Origin: Rhodobacteraceae bacterium UBA1943
GTDB lineage: Bacteria; Pseudomonadota; Alphaproteobacteria; Rhodobacterales; Rhodobacteraceae
DNA: 64,000 bases
Direction of reading: 5' to 3'
Assembly (NCBI GenBank): GCA_002336845.1
Contig: DDEX01000025.1
Location: 1 to 64,000 of the forward strand
Part shown: positions 56,023 to 64,000 of the stretch, one piece after another
How positions within the stretch are numbered: position 1 is the stretch's first letter
How the letters are laid out: every line of letters begins with the position of its first letter
The notes under the pieces: generated by a model
The model's database searches: none
Told to the model about the DNA's origin: nothing
Seen by the model: only the letters and a program-made list of their open reading frames with translations
Position numbers and translations under genes: made by a program

Positions 56023-57411
56023 ATGACTCCGCAATTCGCCGATCCCGCAGCAGCAAGCCGCGCCCTGCATGTCGTTTCCGCCGAAACTCTCGCCACGTTT
56101 CTCGATGCCCAGCCTCCTGCGGTGAAAGCATGGCTGACCGCAACAGGCTTTGATGCCGCTTTGGGTGATTTGCGACTGATTCCCGATACGGATGGTCAGG
56201 TCAGGGCGGCGGCGGTGGGCTTTGGCACAGTGAAAGCCCGGGCCCGCATGCGCTTTGCCCTGGCCAAGGCGGCGGCAGGCCTGCCGGCGGGCGACTGGCA
56301 CCTTTCTGGCGACCTGACCGCCGATCAGCAGGCCGAGGTGGCGCTGGCCTTTTTGTTGCAATCCTACCGTTTCGATCGTTATCGCCCCGGCAAACCCGCC
56401 GCCGAAACCGCCCGGCTCAAATTGCCGGACGGCCTTGATGCCGCGCGCCTGATCGCCATGGCCGAGGGAGAGTTCCTGACCCGCGACCTGATCAACACCC
56501 CCGCGCTGGACATGGGGCCGGAACAGTTGCAGGCGGCGTTTTTCGCGCTGGCTGACCGCTTTGGCGCACAGGCCAGCGCGATTGTGGGCGATGACCTGCT
56601 GACGCAGAACTTCCCCATGATCCACGCCGTTGGCCGCGCCTCGACCCGTGCGCCCCGCCTCTTGGAAATGCGCTGGGGCAGCACTGGCCCTGCCTTGACG
56701 CTGGTGGGCAAGGGTGTGTGCTTCGACACCGGCGGGCTGAACATCAAGACCGGCAATTCCATGCTGTTGATGAAGAAAGACATGGGCGGCGCTGCGACCG
56801 TCCTTGGCCTTGCCCATATGATCATGCGCCTTGGCCTGCCCGTGCGGTTGCGCGTTCTGGTGCCCGCAGTGGAAAACGCCATTGCCGGTAACGCGCAACG
56901 CCCGCGCGACATTCTGACAAGCCGCAAGGGCCTGACGGTGGAGGTGAACGATACCGATGCCGAGGGCCGTCTGGTTCTGGCCGATGCGCTTGCCTATGCT
57001 TGCGAGGAACCTTGCGACGCGCTGATCAGCATGGCCACCCTGACCGGGGCCGCACGAATTGCCGTTGGCCCCGATCTTGCGCCTTATTACACCGACGATG
57101 ACGCCATGGCGCAGGCGCTGGAGGCCGGGGCCAAAACCGGCTTCGATCCGGTGTGGCGGATGCCGTTCTGGTCACCCTATGACCCGGTGATCGAACCCGG
57201 CATAGCCGATCTGGACAATGCGCCCGGCTGGGGGTTTGCCGGGTCGATCACTGCAGCACTGTTCCTGCGCCGTTTTGTCGAAGGCCCGCGCTACATGCAT
57301 TTTGACATCTATGGCCACACCCCCGCTGACCAGCCCGCCCGACCCAAGGGCGGTGTGGGGCAAGGCGCACGGGCGCTGCTGGGGGCCTTTCCGGCCATTC
57401 TGGGGCTATAA
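56023..57411 (+). CDS. leucyl aminopeptidase family (M17) metallopeptidase
   Basis: 462 aa. The two-metal active site of M17 is visible: LVGKGVCFDTGGLNIK with the first Lys and Asp (about residue 226), MKKDMGGAA, and the family signature NTDAEGRL-like NDTDAEGRLVLADAL (about residue 308). Removes N-terminal residues from peptides in the cytosol. ATG 56023 has GAAGGATACC ahead. Paired with the NlpC/P60 gene two bases downstream, a pairing suggestive of cell-wall peptide recycling. Confidence 0.93.
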   Translation: MTPQFADPAAASRALHVVSAETLATFLDAQPPAVKAWLTATGFDAALGDLRLIPDTDGQVRAAAVGFGTVKARARMRFALAKAAAGLPAGDWHLSGDLTADQQAEVALAFLLQSYRFDRYRPGKPAAETARLKLPDGLDAARLIAMAEGEFLTRDLINTPALDMGPEQLQAAFFALADRFGAQASAIVGDDLLTQNFPMIHAVGRASTRAPRLLEMRWGSTGPALTLVGKGVCFDTGGLNIKTGNSMLLMKKDMGGAATVLGLAHMIMRLGLPVRLRVLVPAVENAIAGNAQRPRDILTSRKGLTVEVNDTDAEGRLVLADALAYACEEPCDALISMATLTGAARIAVGPDLAPYYTDDDAMAQALEAGAKTGFDPVWRMPFWSPYDPVIEPGIADLDNAPGWGFAGSITAALFLRRFVEGPRYMHFDIYGHTPADQPARPKGGVGQGARALLGAFPAILGL

Positions 57412-57413
57412 GG

Positions 57414-58232
57414 ATGGACCGTCGCCTGACCCCGGCCACCGCCCGCATCGCGCACAGTTCTTTGCGCGGTAAAATTGATGCCCCCGCCTTTACCGACGGG
57501 CAGCGGCTGCATGTCGCAACGCCGCTGGCCGACCTTTGCGTCACACCGGGCGGCGCGCGCGACCGCCAGCTTCTCCTGGGCGAAAGTTTCATCGTGATCG
57601 ACCGCGACGCGGGCCATGCCTTTGGCTTTGCCGTTAAAGATGGTCATTGCGGCTGGCTGGATCAGGCTGCGCTGGCGGAAACCGCGCAGCCCACGCATTG
57701 GGTTTCGTCCCCGGCGACCCATCTTTACTCCGAACCGCGCGTTCAGGCGCGTGAACTGACCAGCCTGTCTCTGGGCGCTCGCGTCGCCGTGCTGGCCACG
57801 AGCGAGAAGTGGACCGAGACCACGCAGGGCTTCATTCCCACGCCTCACCTTCGGGCGCTGGGCAATTGGGCCAGTGATCCGGTGGCTGTGGCCGAAAGCC
57901 TGTTGGGCACGCCCTATCTGTGGGGCGGAAATTCGCGGGCGGGCATCGATTGTTCTGGGCTGGCGCAACTGGCTTACGGTCTGTGCGGGGTGGCAATCCC
58001 CAGTGACAGCGATCTGCAGCAGACCATCGGCCACCCTGTCGCCGAAGGGGCCGAGCAGCGCGGCGACCTGATCTTCTGGAAGGGGCATGTGGCGATCATC
58101 GTCGATGACGCCCGGCTGATCCATGCCAATGGCCATACGATGTCGGTCGCCTATGAGGGCACCACAGCCTGCATCGCCCGTGTGATGGCGCAGGAAAGCC
58201 GCCCCGTCATCGCCCGTCAGCGGCCAGGCTGA
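57414..58232 (+). CDS. NlpC/P60-family cysteine peptidase
   Basis: 272 aa with N-terminal SH3-like regions and a C-terminal NlpC/P60 domain. The catalytic cysteine is in GIDCSGLAQLAY (about residue 181), the histidine in FWKGHVAIIVDD (about residue 225) and a third polar residue follows in LIHANGH. It likely cuts gamma-D-glutamyl-diamino acid bonds in wall peptides. No clear signal peptide, so a cytosolic recycling role with the adjoining aminopeptidase is inferred. Confidence 0.9.
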   Translation: MDRRLTPATARIAHSSLRGKIDAPAFTDGQRLHVATPLADLCVTPGGARDRQLLLGESFIVIDRDAGHAFGFAVKDGHCGWLDQAALAETAQPTHWVSSPATHLYSEPRVQARELTSLSLGARVAVLATSEKWTETTQGFIPTPHLRALGNWASDPVAVAESLLGTPYLWGGNSRAGIDCSGLAQLAYGLCGVAIPSDSDLQQTIGHPVAEGAEQRGDLIFWKGHVAIIVDDARLIHANGHTMSVAYEGTTACIARVMAQESRPVIARQRPG

Positions 58233-58237
58233 CCGCT

Positions 58238-58579
58238 TCACTCGACCGGGCGCATCTTTTCCAGAACCCGCAGCACGGCGGCCAGATCGTGGCCGCGCCG
58301 CAGCACCTGCCCCTCGCTGCCGACAACCGCATACATCCCCTGCCGGGCGCGCAGTTTCGGACGCTTTTCAATGCGGTAAAGCGGATATTCCGCAGTGCGC
58401 CGGAAGATTGCGAACACCGCCACATCGGGCAGCGCCGAAATCCCGTAATCACGCCATTCGCCGGCTGCAACCATCCGGCCGTAAAGGCCCAGAATGATAC
58501 CCAGCTCCTGGCGATGAAAGCTGACCTGCTCTGGCAGGTGTGGGGAAACGGGGAAAGGGGTCGGCGATTGCACCGTCAT
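58238..58579 (-). CDS. DUF2794 family protein
   Basis: 113-aa alphaproteobacterial protein of unknown function (VSFHRQELGIILGLYGRMVAAGEWRD-type start, IEKRPKLRARQGMYAVV-like core). The minus strand has TTGACC, 16 bases, then TAACAT only six bases before the ATG, so the mRNA may be leaderless. It converges on the NlpC gene five bases away. Confidence 0.85.
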   Translation of the reverse strand: MTVQSPTPFPVSPHLPEQVSFHRQELGIILGLYGRMVAAGEWRDYGISALPDVAVFAIFRRTAEYPLYRIEKRPKLRARQGMYAVVGSEGQVLRRGHDLAAVLRVLEKMRPVE

Positions 58580-58599
58580 GGGCAAATGTTACCCCCTTG

Positions 58600-58804
58600 G
58601 CGCCATTGGTCAAGACTTGGAAATACTGACACCGAATGGCCCAGAAATCATCAGGGCCTGACCTTGGAGCAACCCAGCAAGGGCCACATTCAGGCGACAA
58701 AAAGCCTGTGTAACCAGTAATAAGCACAGTGTTCTTGCCCCTGACCGCTGTGTGACGTGCTGGTGAGGGCGACCCTCGGCCATTGGCCGGGGGTCTTCCC
58801 TTTT
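58600..58804 (+). ncRNA. candidate small RNA ending in an intrinsic terminator
   Basis: The 224-base gap 58580-58803 ends, on the plus strand, in a strong hairpin (GACCCTCGGCC / GGCCGGGGGTC, 58771-58795) followed by TTCCCTTTT, yet no plus-strand coding gene precedes it. Upstream are further complementary pieces such as CAGGC/GCCTG. The 5' end is not determined, and the hairpin could instead end the asparaginase transcript on the other strand, where it has no T-run. Confidence 0.25.
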
Positions 58805-59799
58805 CAGGCGAACCCTGCCGACAGCCGCAACTCGCCTGTGCGCAGCCCGCGCCAGTTCCTCTGCTCGGCAGGCAGGCGTTTCTGTGCCGCCGGATGCGCC
58901 GCATCCAGCACGCCGATCCGTGCCAGCAGTGCCGTGATCGCCGCTTCGGAGGCGCGGGAATTGCCGTCCTCGATCTTCAGCGCGATGCCCAGCTTTTTCT
59001 CGGGGACGATCGCCACGAACACCGCCTCGGCCCCGGTTTTGATCGCGACCTTGCCGCCCATCGCCCGCATCAGTTCGGTGCAGGCGCGCCCCTCTCCCGC
59101 CACCAGTTCAGGATAGGTTGCCATGGCACGCGTCAGCCGGTGCATCGCCTTTTGGCGTGCATCACCGCCCTCGCTGGCAGCGGCAAAGGCCGCCATCGAC
59201 CTAGCAAGGCCGGTGACCGAACAGGCGAAATTCGGCGCCGAACACCCGTCAATCCCCCAACCTGCGCTGGTCTCGCCCGTCACCTCCTCGAACCCCGCCT
59301 TGATCGCTTTTTGCAAGGGATGGTCCAGTTCGACGTATTCGGGCCCAAGGCCCAGATGCTTGACCACGGTCAAAAAGCCGGAATGCTTGCCCGAACAATT
59401 GTTGTGCAACTGGCAGGGCTTGTCGTGGTGTTCGATCAGGCGATCACGCTCAGCATGATCCAGCGGTTCATGCGCGCCGCAGCGCAGATCCGGCTCGGAC
59501 AGGCCCAGATCCTTCAGCCATTTCCCCGCCATCTCGACGTGCATCGCAGCGCCTTGATGGCTGGCGCATGACAGGGCCAGATGCGCTTCGCTCAACCTGT
59601 GAGCATCCGCCGCGCCGGTTTCCAGCAAGGGCAGCGCCTGCAACATCTTGCAGGACGAGCGTGGAAAGATCACACGATCCGGGTCACCCCAGGCTTCGAC
59701 AATCTGTCCCGCCTCGTCGCAAATCACCGCATGGCCCAAGTGGGTGCTTTCCAGCAGCCCGCCGCGCCACAGTTCCACCATCGGAATGGCCTTGCCCAT
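58804..59799 (-). CDS. L-asparaginase, Rhizobium etli AnsA (type II thermolabile-like) family
   Basis: 331 aa of the asparaginase family that is unrelated to E. coli AnsA/B. Family segments PRSSCKMLQALPLLETGA (near residue 46), LSCASHQG, the NNCSGKHSGFL block with the serine/lysine site (near residue 132) and WGIDGCSAPNFA are visible. It probably hydrolyses asparagine to aspartate and ammonia in the cytosol. GAGGGGG lies eight bases before ATG 59799; MVELWRG at 59781 is an alternative start. Confidence 0.88.
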   Translation of the reverse strand: MGKAIPMVELWRGGLLESTHLGHAVICDEAGQIVEAWGDPDRVIFPRSSCKMLQALPLLETGAADAHRLSEAHLALSCASHQGAAMHVEMAGKWLKDLGLSEPDLRCGAHEPLDHAERDRLIEHHDKPCQLHNNCSGKHSGFLTVVKHLGLGPEYVELDHPLQKAIKAGFEEVTGETSAGWGIDGCSAPNFACSVTGLARSMAAFAAASEGGDARQKAMHRLTRAMATYPELVAGEGRACTELMRAMGGKVAIKTGAEAVFVAIVPEKKLGIALKIEDGNSRASEAAITALLARIGVLDAAHPAAQKRLPAEQRNWRGLRTGELRLSAGFA

Positions 59800-59968
59800 A
59801 CCTTTTCCCCCTCACGGATGCGCGAATTCATGCCCAAGGGGCTTTCGCCGATTGGCCTTTTCCGGTTATGTCTGGAATATCGAGCGAAGAAAACCCGCTG
59901 CATCAATCGGCCAGGCAAGACCCGGCCAGGCGGAGTCGAGGCATGAACAGCTTGGAGGCTGTGAGACA

Positions 59969-60508
59969 ATGATGAACCGGATGGTCCGTGCGGCCTGCAC
60001 CGCCGCTGTGGTGATGACCGCAGGCATCGCCCAGGCACAGGAATCGAATAACCAGGTCGCGGTGAAAACCGACTGGAGTGTCTTTACCGAAAACAACCCC
60101 AAGGAATGCTGGGCGGTCTCAGTTCCGAAGGAAACCGTCAACATCAAGGATGGCAAGCCCGCCACCGTACGGCGCGGCGATATCCAGATGTTCGTGACCT
60201 TCCGCCCCGGTTCGGCGCCCGAGGTGTCGTTCACCGGCGGCTATCCGTTCGCTTCGGGATCGACCGTCAAGATGGACATCGACGGCAACACGTTCCAACT
60301 GGTGCCCGGCACCACCTCGCCAGAGAACGAATGGGCCTGGCCGCAGGCAGACGGCGCGCAGAACGATGCCGCTATCCTGGCTGCCATGCAAAAGGGCAAT
60401 TCTGCCGTGATGTCGGCACGGTCGGGCAAAGGCACCCAGACCAAGGACACGTTCAGCCTGCGCGGCTTTACCGCCGCGATGGACGAAGCCGCCAAACGCT
60501 GCAAATAA
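59969..60508 (+). CDS. invasion-associated locus B (IalB)-like periplasmic protein
   Basis: 179 aa with a signal peptide (residues 1-23 or so, [10 protein letters not shown] cut site). It keeps the IalB-type core: a CWAVSVP strand and a C-terminal helix with a matching cysteine (AAKRCK), which may form a disulfide. Despite the name, free-living alphaproteobacteria carry many copies; role unknown, envelope-located. GGAGGCTGTGAGACA precedes the ATG. A strong terminator follows. Confidence 0.85.
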   Translation: MMNRMVRAACTAAVVMTAGIAQAQESNNQVAVKTDWSVFTENNPKECWAVSVPKETVNIKDGKPATVRRGDIQMFVTFRPGSAPEVSFTGGYPFASGSTVKMDIDGNTFQLVPGTTSPENEWAWPQADGAQNDAAILAAMQKGNSAVMSARSGKGTQTKDTFSLRGFTAAMDEAAKRCK

Positions 60509-60528
60509 GCCGCGTTTCCCGCGATCTG

Positions 60529-60559
60529 GCGCCCCGGTTTCCCGGGGCGCTTTTGTTTT
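60529..60559 (+). terminator. intrinsic terminator after the IalB-like gene
   Basis: GCGCCCCGG / CCGGGGCGC with a 4-base loop, followed by TTTTGTTTT. Textbook form, 20 bases after the stop. Confidence 0.9.
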
Positions 60560-60632
60560 CGCCAAGAATCACCTAAAAGCCCCCATCCGCAGCCAGATCG
60601 CCTGTCGCAAGGCCAAACCCAAGGATCTGCCC

Positions 60633-61829
60633 ATGACTGACCATGCCGCCGCCGTGGCCCATGCTCCTATTACACAAGATGTGCATACCATCCCCCGCAA
60701 GCTGCCCGAGGGCGGCAAGGCGAATATCGTCGGCCTGACACGCGACCAGTTGCGCGCTGCCCTGATCGCTGCCGGGACCCCGGAGAAGCAGGCCAAGATG
60801 CGGCTGGGCCAGATTTGGCAATGGGTTTATCACTGGGGTGTGCGCGATTTTGCACTGATGACCAACCTTGCCAAGGAATACCGTGTTCTTCTGGCGGAAA
60901 ACTTCGTGATCGAGGTGCCAGAGGTGGTGAACCGTCAGGTCTCTGCCGACGGCACGCGCAAATACCTTGTCCGCATCGCCGGCGGGCATGAGGTGGAGGT
61001 GGTCTATATCCCCGAGGAAACCCGCGGCACGCTTTGCATTTCCTCGCAGGTGGGTTGCACGCTGACTTGTTCCTTCTGCCACACGGGCACGCAGAAACTG
61101 GTACGCAACCTGACGGCTGGGGAAATCGTCGGCCAGGTCATGCTGGCGCGCGATGACCTGGCCGAATGGCCTCAGCCGGGCGACCCCAAGGACGAAACCC
61201 GTCTTGTCTCGAACGTCGTGCTGATGGGCATGGGCGAGCCGCTGTACAATTTCGACAACGTGCGCGATGCGATGCGCGTGGTGATGGACGGCGAGGGCAT
61301 CGCGCTGGGCCGCCGCCGGATCACCCTGTCCACCTCTGGCGTAGTGCCCGAGATTGCCCGCGCTGCGACCGAGATCGGCTGCCAGTTGGCCGTCAGCTTC
61401 CACGCCACCACCGATGAGGTGCGCGACCGTCTGGTGCCGATCAACAAGCGGTGGAATATCAAGACCTTGCTGGACGAGTTGCGCGCCTACCCGAAACTGT
61501 CGAACTCCGAACGCATCACCTTTGAATATGTCATGCTGAAAGGCGTGAACGACAGCGACGCCGACGCCCGCCGCTTGGTGAAACTGATCGCGGGCATTCC
61601 GGCCAAGATCAACCTTATCCCGTTCAACGAATGGCCCGGCAGCCCCTATGAGCGGTCGGACTGGGAACGGATCGAGGCCTTCGCCGACATCATCTACAAG
61701 GCCGGTTACGCCAGCCCCATCCGCACCCCGCGCGGCGAAGACATCATGGCCGCCTGCGGCCAGTTGAAATCGGCCACCGAACGGTCGCGCAAAAGCCGGG
61801 CCGAGATTGCCGCCGAGGCGGGGCTGTAA
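60633..61829 (+). CDS. rlmN: dual-specificity 23S rRNA (A2503-C2)/tRNA (A37-C2) methyltransferase RlmN
   Basis: Radical-SAM RNA methyltransferase of 398 aa. The Fe-S cysteines are in [11 protein letters not shown] (about residues 142-152), with [13 protein letters not shown] and the catalytic cysteine near the C-terminus (MAACGQLK, about residue 374). Modifies the ribosomal peptidyl-transferase centre. Preceded by a terminator, so it is transcribed from its own promoter in 60560-60632. Confidence 0.96.
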   Translation: MTDHAAAVAHAPITQDVHTIPRKLPEGGKANIVGLTRDQLRAALIAAGTPEKQAKMRLGQIWQWVYHWGVRDFALMTNLAKEYRVLLAENFVIEVPEVVNRQVSADGTRKYLVRIAGGHEVEVVYIPEETRGTLCISSQVGCTLTCSFCHTGTQKLVRNLTAGEIVGQVMLARDDLAEWPQPGDPKDETRLVSNVVLMGMGEPLYNFDNVRDAMRVVMDGEGIALGRRRITLSTSGVVPEIARAATEIGCQLAVSFHATTDEVRDRLVPINKRWNIKTLLDELRAYPKLSNSERITFEYVMLKGVNDSDADARRLVKLIAGIPAKINLIPFNEWPGSPYERSDWERIEAFADIIYKAGYASPIRTPRGEDIMAACGQLKSATERSRKSRAEIAAEAGL

Positions 61830-61858
61830 GGCCTTTTCGAACACCTGGCAGGCGCGGC

Positions 61859-61881
61859 CCCCTCCCCTTCGTGGGGAGGGG
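61859..61881. terminator. GC hairpin between rlmN and the convergent EF-hand gene
   Basis: CCCCTCCCC / GGGGAGGGG with a 5-base loop lies between two converging stop codons. No T-run; position supports a bidirectional role. Confidence 0.5.
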
Positions 61882-61896
61882 AGGGGTGGGGGTCAC

Positions 61897-62292
61897 CTAG
61901 TGCGACAAAGCCTCAATGCTGCGTCGCACCTCATCGTGCATCAGGATGCCGTCATCATCCAAGTCGAACAGACCCAAGGGGTCGTGGCCACTCTTGATCA
62001 ATCGGCCTTCGGGGCTCGGAGTGGGTATAAAGCTGTAGGTTTCCATCCAACCCATGTGTCTTTGACTGTCGATGTAATGGTTTGTTGCATTTAGAAGGCG
62101 CGCGCGGTCAGGGTCTTTTGCTGCTCGTGCTTCCAAAGTTGCGCGATCTGCTTTCAATGTGGCCAGAATCTCTGCCGGGGGGAAATATATCTCGCGTCGG
62201 AAAAGCATTAGGCCAGTTTCGGCGCTGACCTGCGGTGGCATCAGCAATGCGATAATCGTCAAGGTCGCCAAATACCTCAACACAGTCCTCAT
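61897..62292 (-). CDS. small secreted protein with an EF-hand-like calcium site
   Basis: 131 aa. ATG 62292 (MRTVLRYLATLTIIALLMPP) opens a clear signal peptide with a cut near VSAE; the longer frame to 62373 overlaps the antiporter gene and is rejected. The mature part is helical, and the end has a canonical-looking loop, DLDDDGILMHDE (D at 1, 3, 5; E at 12), typical of an EF-hand. Function unknown; exported and probably calcium-binding. Confidence 0.75.
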   Translation of the reverse strand: MRTVLRYLATLTIIALLMPPQVSAETGLMLFRREIYFPPAEILATLKADRATLEARAAKDPDRARLLNATNHYIDSQRHMGWMETYSFIPTPSPEGRLIKSGHDPLGLFDLDDDGILMHDEVRRSIEALSH

Positions 62293-62335
62293 CCTTTGCA
62301 AGGAAAGCGTCCTCGCTCTGCATCCCCTAACCCGC

Positions 62336-63622
62336 TCAGGCGGCTTTCGGTGTATCGTCCACCTCGGCTTCACGATTGGCCTCTGGCCCCTGCCTTTCCG
62401 GAAACACCAGCTTGTCCAGCCACTTGAACATCAACGGGTTGACCAGGATCGACACCAAGGCCCCCGCCACCACCAGATCGCGCGCGGCGACCGGCACGAT
62501 CCACAGCTTCACTCCCATCACGATCAGGATGAAGGAAAACTCGCCGATCTGCGACAGGCTGGCGCCGATGGTCAGCGCGGTTTCGCGGTCGCGGCCAAAG
62601 GCGCGGACGATGGCATAGGCGGCAACCGCCTTGACCACCACGATGATCAGCACCGTCACCAGCAGCGAGAAGGGCTGCGTCCAGATGATCGACGGGTTGA
62701 ACAGCATTCCCACCGATACAAAGAACAGCACCGCAAAAGCATCGCGCAGCGGCAGGGTTTCCTTCATCGCTTGTGTAGAAAGGGTGGAGGTTGACATGAC
62801 CATCCCGGCAAAGAACGCCCCCAAAGCGAAACTGACCCCGAAGAATGTCGAGGACGCCCATGCAATTCCCAGCGCGATGGCCAGAACCGAAAGGCGGAAC
62901 AGTTCGCGTACCCCAGTATGGGCGACATAGTGCAGAACGGCCGGAATCGCCTTGGTGCCGATGATCAGCATGATCGCAACAAAGCTGGCCACCTTGACCG
63001 CCGTCAGCATCAGGGTCGCCGCCACCGGGCCAAAGCCCAGCCGGGCCACCGCCTGTGCGCCCTCCTCCACCGGGGCCGAAATTCCGCCCAACAGCCCAGC
63101 CAAAGGCGGAATCATCACCAGTGCGATGACCATGACCAGATCTTCAACGATCAGCCAGCCGACCGCGATATGGCCGCGCTCTTCCTTGACGATGCCGCGT
63201 TCCTGCAAGGCCCGCAGCAGAACGACGGTCGAAGCGACCGACAGCGACAGGCCAAAGATCAGCCCCGCGCCAATGCCCCAGCCCAGCACCCAGCCCAGGG
63301 CCGCCCCCGCCGCCGTTGCCACCGCAATCTGGCCGACGGCACCGGGAATGGCGATCATCTTGACCGCCAGCAACTCTTTCAGCGAAAAGTGCATCCCCAC
63401 GCCGAACATCAACAGGATCACCCCGAGCTCTGCCAGCTCGGTCGCAATTTCCTGATCGGCCACAAATCCCGGCGTGAACGGCCCCAGAACCACCCCCGCC
63501 ATGAGATAGCCCGCCAAAAGCGGCAGCTTCAGCCGATGGGCAAAAACGCCAAAGATGAAGGCCAGCGACAGACCAACGACCAGCGTGGTGATCAAGGGCG
63601 TTTCATGGGGCAAAAGTGGCAC
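62336..63622 (-). CDS. CPA2-family cation:proton antiporter (KefB/YbaL-like, no Rossmann tail)
   Basis: 428 aa with about twelve membrane helices. The antiporter core contains LLMFGVGMHFSLKELL, WLIVEDLVMVIALVMIPPL with the ion-binding Glu-Asp, and GLSLSVASTVVLLRAL. It lacks the C-terminal TrkA-N nucleotide domain of KefB/C. It exports Na+ or K+ in exchange for H+; ion not decidable. The start is uncertain: GTG 63622 lies very near GAGG, and a start a few codons inside is possible. Confidence 0.88.
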   Translation of the reverse strand: MPLLPHETPLITTLVVGLSLAFIFGVFAHRLKLPLLAGYLMAGVVLGPFTPGFVADQEIATELAELGVILLMFGVGMHFSLKELLAVKMIAIPGAVGQIAVATAAGAALGWVLGWGIGAGLIFGLSLSVASTVVLLRALQERGIVKEERGHIAVGWLIVEDLVMVIALVMIPPLAGLLGGISAPVEEGAQAVARLGFGPVAATLMLTAVKVASFVAIMLIIGTKAIPAVLHYVAHTGVRELFRLSVLAIALGIAWASSTFFGVSFALGAFFAGMVMSTSTLSTQAMKETLPLRDAFAVLFFVSVGMLFNPSIIWTQPFSLLVTVLIIVVVKAVAAYAIVRAFGRDRETALTIGASLSQIGEFSFILIVMGVKLWIVPVAARDLVVAGALVSILVNPLMFKWLDKLVFPERQGPEANREAEVDDTPKAA

Positions 63623-63782
63623 CTCTTCTTTGCAATAACTTACGGGGTTACGCCCAAACTAAGCCCGCTGCCCCCATGTTCAAGAGAGGCATTTGCCCTT
63701 TGGGGTCACGATTTTGGCGCGAATGTTTCAGCATGTTACCACAGGTCTTGATCGGGGTCGCCGACGTGCTACCGATGGTCGC

Positions 63783-64000
63783 ATGACTGCCATTCCCCTT
63801 CTGCCCAACGCCCTTGCCCGCCGCCTTTTCCTGCACCGCCACGGGCTGGGTGATGTGCCTGCCGGCCCTGCCAAAGGCAAGGCTTTGTGCGAGGTGATCG
63901 ACCGCATAGGCTTTGTGCAGGTTGACAGCATCAACACGGTCGAGCGCGCGCATCACATGATCCTGTGGTCGCGTCGTCCGACCTATCGGCCTGCGGCATT
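63783..64000 (+). CDS. winged-helix YcaQ-family protein (DNA crosslink-repair glycosylase type), 3' cut off
   Basis: Only the first 72 codons lie in the window. ALARRLFLHRHGL, the IDRIGFVQVDSINTVERAHH block and LWSRRP match the N-terminus of the YcaQ/AlkX-like family (HTH_42), whose members unhook DNA interstrand crosslinks. The rest is outside, so length and catalytic QxQ cannot be checked. Divergent from the antiporter; the 160 bases between hold nothing I can name. Confidence 0.75.
   Translation, partial: MTAIPLLPNALARRLFLHRHGLGDVPAGPAKGKALCEVIDRIGFVQVDSINTVERAHHMILWSRRPTYRPAA

Noticed and set aside
55402..56898. 498-codon minus-strand frame opposite the aminopeptidase
   Set aside because: Antisense shadow of the M17 gene and the 128-aa gene; no motifs.

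Overview
The window looks like chromosomal DNA of a high-G+C alphaproteobacterium of the Rhodobacteraceae/Paracoccaceae type. The signs are the aerobic (cobG/cobN) cobalamin pathway, DUF2794 and BluB genes, an invasion-associated-locus-B-like periplasmic protein, and a repeated intergenic sequence I associate with this family. It is gene-dense. I see no tRNA, rRNA, CRISPR array, transposase or phage gene.

Region 1 (1-8.0 kb): an FGGY sugar kinase; katG divergent from oxyR (peroxide defence); an Lrp/AsnC regulator divergent from an AceE/transketolase-like TPP enzyme.

Region 2 (8.2-25.2 kb) is the main accessory island. It holds a soluble di-iron (propane-type) monooxygenase operon on the minus strand: prmA (hydroxylase alpha), prmB (reductase), prmC (hydroxylase beta), prmD (coupling protein), an amidohydrolase, a long DUF59/MIP18-type protein, a dedicated GroEL-like chaperonin and a Zn alcohol dehydrogenase. 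A sigma-54 activator converges on it. A good -24/-12 promoter lies 240 bases before prmA, with clustered GTTAC/GTAAC repeats behind it. On the other side of this control region are four genes of unknown role (149 aa, 93 aa, a 376-aa beta-propeller-like protein, 62 aa), an unknown 311-aa helical protein and an rpoN-like sigma-54 gene. The island thus seems to carry its own sigma factor, activator, promoter and chaperonin. It ends in a decayed fragment of an ABC-transporter substrate-binding protein gene.

Region 3 (25.3-31.6 kb): an FMN alpha-hydroxyacid oxidase, then an iron/siderophore operon on the minus strand (TonB-dependent receptor, PiuC hydroxylase, ExbB, ExbD, TonB) with a candidate iron-responsive site upstream.

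Region 4 (31.7-50.8 kb): most of aerobic cobalamin synthesis. cobO and cobQ are on the minus strand. A cobalamin riboswitch leads DUF1636-cobW-cobN-cobG-cobH-cobI-cobJ, followed by cobL-cobE-cobM-cobB-cobA. cobK is inserted antisense and shares a CATG start with cobL. A second cobalamin riboswitch precedes a lone cbiM and cobF. A third precedes bluB, next to ribH with an FMN riboswitch, so the lower-ligand precursor supply sits beside the corrin pathway.

Region 5 (50.9-64 kb): a DUF4173 membrane protein fused by overlap to a two-component pair, a methyltransferase, a beta-carbonic anhydrase, a leucyl aminopeptidase with an NlpC/P60 protein, DUF2794, an asparaginase, an IalB-like protein, rlmN, an EF-hand-like secreted protein, a CPA2 antiporter and the start of a YcaQ-type winged-helix protein cut by the window edge.
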